19,646 nucleotides of DNA from an uncultured Prevotella sp. (lineage in GTDB: Bacteria; Bacteroidota; Bacteroidia; Bacteroidales; Bacteroidaceae): contig CAMYZK010000010.1 of assembly GCA_947303825.1 (NCBI GenBank), positions 1 to 19,646 of the forward strand. Reading direction: 5' to 3'. The translations under genes were made by a program, and so were the position numbers. The number at the start of each line of letters is the position of its first letter. Positions within the stretch are counted from its first letter, which is position 1. Under the pieces are notes generated by a model, which was given only the letters and a program-made list of their open reading frames with translations, searched no databases and was not told the DNA's origin. Below are positions 14,435 to 19,646 of this stretch, piece by piece.

Positions 14435-15460
14435 CTAAAGGGCTTCAAGCATTCTCTTAAGCACCACCGAGCATGAAATTTCACGGTTGGCAGCCTCGGG
14501 GATGACCAGTGAGTTCTTGCTCTCAATCACTTCGTCGGTAACAATGAGTCCGCGACGCACTGGCAGGCAGTGCATGAACTTACCATTGTTGGTCCACGAC
14601 ATGTGCTCCTCGTCTACCGTCCAAGAACGGTCTTGGCTGGTTATCTTGCCGTAGTCGGCAGGATTGCTGACGCCAGGATTCGACCAGTTCTTGGCGTAAA
14701 TGAAGTCGGCACCTTCGAATGCTTTCTTCTGGTCATATTCAATATGTGCGCCAGCAACAAACTGTTGGTCTAGCTCATATCCTTCCGGATGGGTTATCAC
14801 CAGGTCTACATCGGGAGCTGCCAGCATCCACTGTGCAAAAGAGTTTGGCACAGCCTGTGGCAATGCACGGCAATGGGGAGCCCAGGTGAGAACCACCTTT
14901 GGCCTAGGCGGAAGCTGGAGGGTGGAGGGTGAATTGAGGGGACTTTCCACCTTCGACTCTCCCCTCTCCTTCTTCCACCACTCATCAATGGTAATCAGGT
15001 CGGCAAAAGCCTGCAGTGGATGTACGGTGGCTGTCTCCATGGCAAAGACAGGCCGTCCACTGTATTTTATAAACTGTTGCAGCACCGTCTCGGCATAGTC
15101 ATATTCGCGGTCGGTGAGGCCGGCAAACGAGCGCACGCCTATGATGTCGCAGTAGCATCCCATCACAGGTATTGCTTCCAGCAGATGTTCGCTCTTGTCA
15201 CCATCCATTATGACACCGCGTTCTGTCTCCAGTTTCCATGCCCCGGCATTGACATCGAGCACTATGACATTCATGCCCAGATTCATGGCAGCTTTCTGCG
15301 TGGAGAGGCGAGTGCGCAGCGAGTTGTTGAAGAAAATCATCATCAACGTCTTGTTGCGCCCCAGATTCTGGTACTTAAAGCGGTCTTGCTTTATTTCCTG
15401 TGCTTCGGCGAGAGCTTTACGGAGGTCGCCGATGTCCTCCACATTGATAAAACTTTGCAT
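14435..15460 (-). CDS. argF': N-succinylornithine-type carbamoyltransferase (ArgF')
   Basis: In Bacteroidetes this enzyme carbamoylates N-succinyl-L-ornithine in arginine synthesis, in place of ordinary ornithine transcarbamylase. The protein is 341 residues from the ATG at 15460 (MQSFINVEDIGDLRKAL). It has the carbamoyl-phosphate motif SLRTR at residues 47-51, the 80s loop ETERGVIMDGDKSEHLLEAIP, HPLQAFADL at 147-155, LPQAVPNSF, and HCLPVRRG near the C-terminus. It is about 23 residues longer than the B. fragilis enzyme as I remember it; the extra part (about residues 164-186, KERGESKVESPLNSPSTLQ...) coincides with an internal repeat. Residue 90 is Ser where the B. fragilis enzyme has Pro. 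A start further upstream (15517) is open but would overlap the sufB end region. It lies 66 bp downstream of sufB and is probably co-transcribed. Confidence 0.9.
   Translation of the reverse strand: MQSFINVEDIGDLRKALAEAQEIKQDRFKYQNLGRNKTLMMIFFNNSLRTRLSTQKAAMNLGMNVIVLDVNAGAWKLETERGVIMDGDKSEHLLEAIPVMGCYCDIIGVRSFAGLTDREYDYAETVLQQFIKYSGRPVFAMETATVHPLQAFADLITIDEWWKKERGESKVESPLNSPSTLQLPPRPKVVLTWAPHCRALPQAVPNSFAQWMLAAPDVDLVITHPEGYELDQQFVAGAHIEYDQKKAFEGADFIYAKNWSNPGVSNPADYGKITSQDRSWTVDEEHMSWTNNGKFMHCLPVRRGLIVTDEVIESKNSLVIPEAANREISCSVVLKRMLEAL
14903..14971. repeat. Palindromic purine/pyrimidine repeat inside argF'
   Basis: On the plus strand this reads as purine-rich 7-bp units (GGAAGCTGGAGGGTGGAGGG), then GAATTGAGGGG, then the rough inverse (TTTCCACCTTCGACTCTCC). 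It forms an imperfect hairpin and is translated in frame as a Ser/Pro-rich insertion between WWKK and RPKVVLTWAPH. It resembles Bacteroidetes intergenic repeats built on GAGAGTG-type heptamers and the element in the glycosidase gene. Confidence 0.65.
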
Positions 15461-15526
15461 GCTTATAGATTCTATTTTATACGTTCTTTCTGCTCCGGAT
15501 AGCCTTGGCCGCTTCAACAGGAAAAG

Positions 15527-17011
15527 CTATCCCACTGTGCCTTCCAGCGAAACACTGAGCAGCTTTTGTGCTTCTACGGCAAACTCCATGGGCAGCTTCT
15601 GCAGCACTTCGCGTGCATAGCCTCCCACGATAAGGCTTACGGCCTGCTCTGCAGGGATGCCTCTCTGCTGACAGTAGAACAGCTGGTCTTCTGATATTTT
15701 CGATGTTGTAGCCTCGTGCTCCACTATAGCAGTGTCGTTATGTACATCCATATAGGGGAAGGTGTGCGCACCGCAGTTTGAGCCTAGCAGCAGAGAGTCG
15801 CACGAAGAGTAGTTGCGCGCACCGTAGGCTGTAGAGGCGGCCCGCACCAGTCCACGGTAGCTGTTCTGGGAGTGTCCGGCACTTATGCCTTTCGATATTA
15901 TTGTAGACTTGGTGTTGCGTCCCAAGTGTATCATCTTTGTGCCCGTGTCAGCTTCCTGATAGTTGTTTGTCACTGCCACGCTGTAGAACTCGGCTACGCT
16001 GTTGTCACCTCGCAATATACATGAGGGGTATTTCCATGTTATGGCACTACCCGTCTCCACCTGTGTCCATGACAGCTTGCTGCCCTCGCCACGCAGGTCG
16101 CCACGCTTTGTCACCAGGTTGAGCACTCCGCCGCGTCCGTTCTCGTCGCCAGGGTACCAGTTCTGCACGGTGCTGTATTTCACCTCTGCCCTGTCCATCA
16201 CAACAATCTCTACTATGGCTGCATGCAGCTGGTTCTCGTCTCTCATCGGTGCCGTACATCCTTCCAGGTAGGACACGTAAGAGTCGTCGTCGGCCACTAT
16301 CAGTGTGCGCTCAAACTGGCCTGTATTGCGGGCATTGATGCGAAAGTAGCTGCTCAGCTCCATAGGGCAGCGCACACCTTTGGGGATATAGACAAAAGAA
16401 CCGTCGCTGAATACCGCAGAGTTCAACGCGGCATAGAAGTTGTCTTTATAGGGCACCACCGTTCCAAGATACTGGCGCACGAGGTCGCCGTGTTCCTTGA
16501 TGGCCTCGCCTATGGAACAGAAGATGACGCCCTTCTCACGTAGTTTCTCCTTAAAGGTAGTCTTCACGCTTACCGAGTCCATGATGGCATCGACGGCGGT
16601 GTTGCCACTCAGTGCCAGACGTTCCTCCAGGGGGATGCCCAGCTTGTCGAACGTCTTTTCAAGTTCGGGGTCTATCCCTGCGGGTGTACCGCTGGGAACA
16701 CTCTTCGCCGTAGGATCAGCATAATAGCTGATGGCCTGATAGTCAACTGGAGGCACGTGTACGTGGCCCCACTTAGGTTCTGTCTGCTCCTGCCAGTAGC
16801 GTAAGGCTTTCAGGCGGAACTCCAGCATCCATTCCGGCTCGCCCTTCTTTGCAGAGATGAGCCGTACCACATCCTCGTTAAGCCCTTTTTCAATTATCTC
16901 GGTATGCACGTCGGTGGTGAAACCGAACTCATACTTCTGCTCGGCTATTCGGCGTACCAGCTCGTTGTCTCCACCGGGCTGCTCTTCCTTCTTCTTCTCG
17001 TTTTCTTCCAT
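15527..17011 (-). CDS. sufB: Fe-S cluster assembly scaffold protein SufB
   Basis: SufB forms the SufBC2D complex, where iron-sulfur clusters are built in the cytoplasm. The protein is 494 residues from the ATG at 17011 ([11 protein letters not shown]). The conserved core is plain: [12 protein letters not shown], the [19 protein letters not shown] region, [50 protein letters not shown], the beta-helix [23 protein letters not shown], and the C-terminal [22 protein letters not shown]. Starts further upstream (17026 or 17128) would lie at or before the predicted transcription start. argF' follows at 66 bp where sufC would be expected; sufC and sufD are not in the window. Confidence 0.95.
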   Translation of the reverse strand: MEENEKKKEEQPGGDNELVRRIAEQKYEFGFTTDVHTEIIEKGLNEDVVRLISAKKGEPEWMLEFRLKALRYWQEQTEPKWGHVHVPPVDYQAISYYADPTAKSVPSGTPAGIDPELEKTFDKLGIPLEERLALSGNTAVDAIMDSVSVKTTFKEKLREKGVIFCSIGEAIKEHGDLVRQYLGTVVPYKDNFYAALNSAVFSDGSFVYIPKGVRCPMELSSYFRINARNTGQFERTLIVADDDSYVSYLEGCTAPMRDENQLHAAIVEIVVMDRAEVKYSTVQNWYPGDENGRGGVLNLVTKRGDLRGEGSKLSWTQVETGSAITWKYPSCILRGDNSVAEFYSVAVTNNYQEADTGTKMIHLGRNTKSTIISKGISAGHSQNSYRGLVRAASTAYGARNYSSCDSLLLGSNCGAHTFPYMDVHNDTAIVEHEATTSKISEDQLFYCQQRGIPAEQAVSLIVGGYAREVLQKLPMEFAVEAQKLLSVSLEGTVG

Positions 17012-17034
17012 TAGTGATTTGCACATAGCGGATG

Positions 17035-17042
17035 CAAAGGTA
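17035..17042 (-). promoter_or_regulatory. -7 promoter box for sufB
   Basis: The minus strand reads TACCTTTGCATCC, matching TAnnTTTG. Transcription would start near 17028, about 17 nt before the chosen ATG. A TTTG lies upstream but with a 23-bp spacer. Confidence 0.55.
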
Positions 17043-17211
17043 CAAAAATTTCGATTAAATGAGAACAAAGGGAATGTATTTCTTTTGTCGAATGTGAGAA
17101 ATTTATCTAATAAGCGAGCACAAAACAAAACATAAAAAACTTTTTTGTTTTATTGTAAAGCGGTAGTACCTTCGGCGACAGCCATAGTTACGGTTTTTTT
17201 CCACATATTTT

Positions 17212-17243
17212 TTTGGTTGTTAACATAAAAATTATTATCTTTG
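17212..17243 (+). promoter_or_regulatory. Promoter of the lipoprotein / outer-membrane protein pair
   Basis: TTTG at 17212-17215, a 20-bp spacer and TATCTTTG at 17236-17243 match the Bacteroidetes promoter in sequence and spacing. Transcription should start near 17250, giving a leader of about 75 nt with no evident structure. The 312-bp gap between sufB and the lipoprotein gene otherwise holds only the divergent sufB promoter and AT-rich sequence. Confidence 0.75.
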
Positions 17244-17323
17244 CGTCCAAAAAGTTCCAAAAGTATTTTTTACCACCCTAAACCACGAGTTATTACTACC
17301 ACAGAAACAAATAGAAGAAAGAT

Positions 17324-18289
17324 ATGAAAAAGTACCAGTTTGTATTGGGTTTATTGGCTTCAGGCCTAACCCTGGTAACGTCGTGTGAGATAGACGATGC
17401 TACTTCACTGCTCACCGGAGGGCAGGAGGAGAAATACGCCATACAAGACAAGAACTCCGGCACGCTCTCTGTCAAGGAAGACTACAAGGACTATGTGGCC
17501 CTCTTCGAGTTTCAAGACGAGAGCCCTGAGGGTGTGGAGAGTATAGAGTTTACAGCCGACGGAACCTATCACATCAGCTTCGACTCAGATGTTGATGAGC
17601 GTGACTACAATGCCTCGCGCAGCAGCGACTTCTCGGTCGAAGTGGAAGGCCAAAAAGTTGTGGTGCCTATGCGGGCAGTCACTCGCAGCGACTATCCCCA
17701 ACTGAGGTCTACGGGCACCTATACCCGTAAGGACGGTAAGTATGTGCTGATGGGCGACTACAACTGGGAGATGTCTGACGACGGCACGCTTGTCATTACC
17801 GAAAACGGCTCCACGCGCCGTTATCATGCAACACCTGTTGCCCGCCCGTCCATCAGTGCCCTCACCGACCGTCTCTGTCACACGTGGCTGCTGCAACGCG
17901 TGCTGCTCAAGTTGTACAATGACAACAAGCTGGTTATGACATACCATCTTACCGACGAGGAGGTAAGAGAATACTGTGTAGACACCTTTGTGTTTACTAC
18001 CTTTGGCAAGTTCAAGCGTTATGCCAAGGGCGAGAACAACGGCAATGGCGACTGGGAATGGAAAGTAGAAAGCGACCAAAGCCTTACTTACTGGTTCCGC
18101 TATTTCAGCGACTCAAACCCCATGCCGGTGATAGGCACCAACGACTTGACGGTCTACTTCTCAAACAACCATTTGTACCTCACCGAATGGTGTCCCATGC
18201 TTGACGACAATGACATGAAGGACATGAAGGGTAATCCGCTTCACTTCAAGGCCCTTCTGTTGTACCAACTAGACGTGAAAGGTAATTGA
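17324..18289 (+). CDS. Lipoprotein of unknown function
   Basis: A 321-residue lipoprotein with signal peptide and lipobox LVTSC (Cys21). The mature part is acidic and beta-rich. Residues 67-160 show a run of short strands (IEFTADGTYHISFDS, FSVEVEGQKVVVPM, STGTYTRKDGKYVLMGDYNWEMSDDGTLVITENGS) of the lipocalin-like kind. A second similar half starts at about residue 185 (CHTWLLQRVLLKLYNDNKLVMTYHLTDEE, then DTFVFTTFGKFKRYAKG, DLTVYFSNNHLYLTEW). I do not recognise a named family. It has its own promoter and is followed after 24 bp by the outer-membrane barrel gene, so the two probably form an operon and may work together in the outer membrane. Confidence 0.8.
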   Translation: MKKYQFVLGLLASGLTLVTSCEIDDATSLLTGGQEEKYAIQDKNSGTLSVKEDYKDYVALFEFQDESPEGVESIEFTADGTYHISFDSDVDERDYNASRSSDFSVEVEGQKVVVPMRAVTRSDYPQLRSTGTYTRKDGKYVLMGDYNWEMSDDGTLVITENGSTRRYHATPVARPSISALTDRLCHTWLLQRVLLKLYNDNKLVMTYHLTDEEVREYCVDTFVFTTFGKFKRYAKGENNGNGDWEWKVESDQSLTYWFRYFSDSNPMPVIGTNDLTVYFSNNHLYLTEWCPMLDDNDMKDMKGNPLHFKALLLYQLDVKGN

Positions 18290-18313
18290 TAGTCTTCAGT
18301 TTGTAATTATTCC

Positions 18314-19255
18314 ATGAGTATGATGAAAAGATATTTTACAATATGTCTGCTGCTTGTTTGCATTGGCACACCCACAATGGCGCAAGAAGACAGCACGAGA
18401 ACAAACGCCGACGAGGTGAAGGCCTTGAGAGAAGAGATAGAGATGCTCAAGAAGAAGCAAGAGCAATCAGAACGAGCAGAAAAAAGGAGCGAGCGGCAGG
18501 AAAGTATGTGGCCCAAGTCGGCCCCATGGCTGATAACCTGCGGCAATCAGACGTTGGAAGACAAAAGCCTTGGTGTGAAATACAAGAGCGACCTGTCGTT
18601 CAGTTTCAGTACCAGGAAGACCTATGACCTGCACAAGAAGGCCATTGGCGGCATGCTGAAGTTTGGACTTGACCTTACCTGGCTCGACATCAACGTGACG
18701 CGCTACGAGAAAGGAAAGGGGCTGTCTATGGAATCGCTGTCCACTGACTTGCTTGGCAATGTGACCAGCGGCATGTTCAACAGCTTTGAAGACTATTTCA
18801 ATGCCGCCGACAAGCAGGCCCTCTCTGGCAATTTGGATGATATGGACATCATAGACATAATGAACCGTATAGACGTGGGAAAATTTCAAGTGTCGGCAAA
18901 CATTCTTGCCATTGGCCCCAACATAAGAGTGGCCCCCTTCTACCCCATTGGCTTGAAATGGCTCGACAAGATAAAGATAGGCGTCTACGCTCACTATGTG
19001 CCCACCTATTCAGCGCTTATCCTTACCGAAAAAGAATCCGACCCCGTGGTGTGCGGCGGCTACATGAGCTGCTGGCGCTTTGGTGCAAACCTAACAATAG
19101 GAAGGATTGGTATTGGAGTGGAGCATGAGATGGGCGACGGCACGCTGAAGAAATGGAACTTCAACAGCGACTCTGACGACAAGGTAAACGTCACTACCGA
19201 CAAGGTTGACTATTCCATGTATGGCTCACGCCTTTATATCGGTGTGAAGTTCTGA
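18314..19255 (+). CDS. Outer-membrane beta-barrel protein with N-terminal coiled coil
   Basis: A 313-residue protein with signal peptide (MMKRYFTICLLLVCIGTPTMAQ). A charged coiled-coil segment follows at about residues 33-63 (DEVKALREEIEMLKKKQEQS). The rest is a series of amphipathic strands with aromatic girdles (SLGVKYKSDLSFSFSTRKTY, MLKFGLDLTWLDINVTRY, IKIGVYAHYVPTYSALI, RFGANLTIGRIGIGVEHEMG), ending in RLYIGVKF with the C-terminal Phe typical of outer-membrane barrels. Starts at 18314, 18320 and 18323 are all possible; the upstream DNA does not decide. A coiled coil before a barrel suggests oligomerisation or contact with peptidoglycan. The function is unknown. Confidence 0.8.
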   Translation: MSMMKRYFTICLLLVCIGTPTMAQEDSTRTNADEVKALREEIEMLKKKQEQSERAEKRSERQESMWPKSAPWLITCGNQTLEDKSLGVKYKSDLSFSFSTRKTYDLHKKAIGGMLKFGLDLTWLDINVTRYEKGKGLSMESLSTDLLGNVTSGMFNSFEDYFNAADKQALSGNLDDMDIIDIMNRIDVGKFQVSANILAIGPNIRVAPFYPIGLKWLDKIKIGVYAHYVPTYSALILTEKESDPVVCGGYMSCWRFGANLTIGRIGIGVEHEMGDGTLKKWNFNSDSDDKVNVTTDKVDYSMYGSRLYIGVKF

Positions 19256-19285
19256 CGCTCTCCGTTGACCCGGGAACAATTATTC

Positions 19286-19319
19286 GAGGAGGGTATGTTG
19301 ATGTCAACATACCCTCCTC
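19286..19319. terminator. Strong hairpin between convergent genes
   Basis: A perfect 16-bp stem (GAGGAGGGTATGTTGA at 19286-19301, its inverse at 19304-19319) lies between the end of the outer-membrane protein gene and the end of infB. There is no T-run on either side, so it is a probable but not classic bidirectional terminator. Confidence 0.65.
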
Positions 19320-19354
19320 TCTGTAGTTTATGGAAATCCCATTACCATGTTTAT

Positions 19355-19415
19355 TAACTACGAATTGCACAAATTTGACGAATAACAATGTATCTCATTC
19401 GTTTAATTCGTGGTT
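19355..19415. repeat. ACGAAT inverted repeat of dispersed intergenic type
   Basis: AACTACGAATT and ACGAAT on the left (19356-19383) face ATTCG and AATTCGTGGTT on the right (19397-19415). The right part is the inverse of AACCACGAATTA in the spacer at 3591-3602, so this is a dispersed intergenic repeat present at least twice in the window. Confidence 0.6.
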
Positions 19416-19423
19416 GTCATCAC

Positions 19424-19646
19424 TCACAGCTTCTGCTGCACCTCTATTTCCTGGAATGTCTCGATGATGTCACCCTGCTGGATGTCGTTGAAGTTGACCA
19501 GCGAGATGCCGCACTCGAAGTTGGTGGCCACCTCCTTCACGTCGTCCTTGAAACGCTTCAGGGCGTTGATGGCACCGGTGAAGACCACAATGCCGTCGCG
19601 TATGAGGCGAGCCTTGTCCGTGCGGTGCACCTTGCCCTCGGTAACC
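19424..19646 (-). CDS. infB: Translation initiation factor IF-2, C-terminal end (cut by window edge)
   Basis: The last 73 or so residues of IF-2 are visible, continuing beyond the right edge. The segment [29 protein letters not shown], followed by [19 protein letters not shown], is the conserved end of domain IV that binds initiator fMet-tRNA. The stop is at 19426-19424. It converges on the outer-membrane protein gene. In many Bacteroidetes infB lies upstream of the suf genes (recalled, not checked); here a two-gene plus-strand insert lies between infB and sufB. Confidence 0.93.
   Translation of the reverse strand, partial: VTEGKVHRTDKARLIRDGIVVFTGAINALKRFKDDVKEVATNFECGISLVNFNDIQQGDIIETFQEIEVQQKL

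Noticed and set aside
15020..15502. Open frame of 160 codons on the plus strand
   Set aside because: It is antisense to argF', whose active-site motifs are intact. No evidence of independent coding.
15461..15517. N-terminal extension of ArgF' by 19 residues
   Set aside because: The family normally begins at about the ATG at 15460 (MQSFINVEDIGD), and the upstream residues show no conservation pattern.
17012..17128. N-terminal extension of SufB by 39 residues
   Set aside because: The extension crosses the -7 promoter box at 17035-17042 and its residues do not resemble SufB; the ATG at 17011 fits better.

Overview
This window looks like chromosomal DNA from a Bacteroidales bacterium, most likely Prevotella or a close relative. 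Supporting signs are several promoters of the Bacteroidetes TTTG / TAnnTTTG type, a carbamoyltransferase of the succinylornithine type, Bacteroidetes-only families (DUF4290, DUF4369, DUF6057 and DUF4923-like proteins), many lipoproteins, and intergenic palindromic repeats. The family names were recognised by eye and were not checked against a database.

Layout. Positions 1-3331 (minus strand) hold an envelope operon: a polytopic membrane protein (DUF6057-like), a lipoprotein with a TolB-like beta-propeller and a CxxCH motif, and the start of a DUF4369-type lipoprotein that runs off the left edge. Positions 3342-3970 form a large inverted repeat: two 123-bp arms, 121/123 identical, around a 383-bp gene-free spacer. 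Each arm ends in an outward promoter and has a terminator-like hairpin at its inner end. The right arm drives a plus-strand housekeeping operon (3991-7216): tsaB, a DUF4290 gene, murA and rimM. rimM converges with and overlaps by 4 bp a minus-strand carbohydrate block (7213-12891): a 1445-residue protein joining a GH43-like domain, a sialidase-like propeller, a jelly-roll and an (alpha/alpha)6 glycosidase, followed by an esterase-like hydrolase with an STN-like N-terminus. Upstream is a small DUF4923-like lipoprotein gene.

Positions 13697-14324 hold a tRNA-Glu(UUC) and rpsT (ribosomal protein S20) behind one clear promoter, with a structured leader between them. On the minus strand follow sufB (Fe-S cluster scaffold) and argF' (carbamoyltransferase of arginine synthesis). 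A plus-strand pair, a lipoprotein and an outer-membrane barrel protein, separates sufB from the 3' end of infB (translation initiation factor IF-2) at the right edge.

The most interesting signals are the promoter-bearing inverted repeat; two palindromic repeat elements that appear to be inserted in frame inside real genes (the giant glycosidase and argF'); the multi-enzyme glycosidase architecture; and the separation of sufB from its usual partners. No phage, CRISPR, transposase or defence system was seen.
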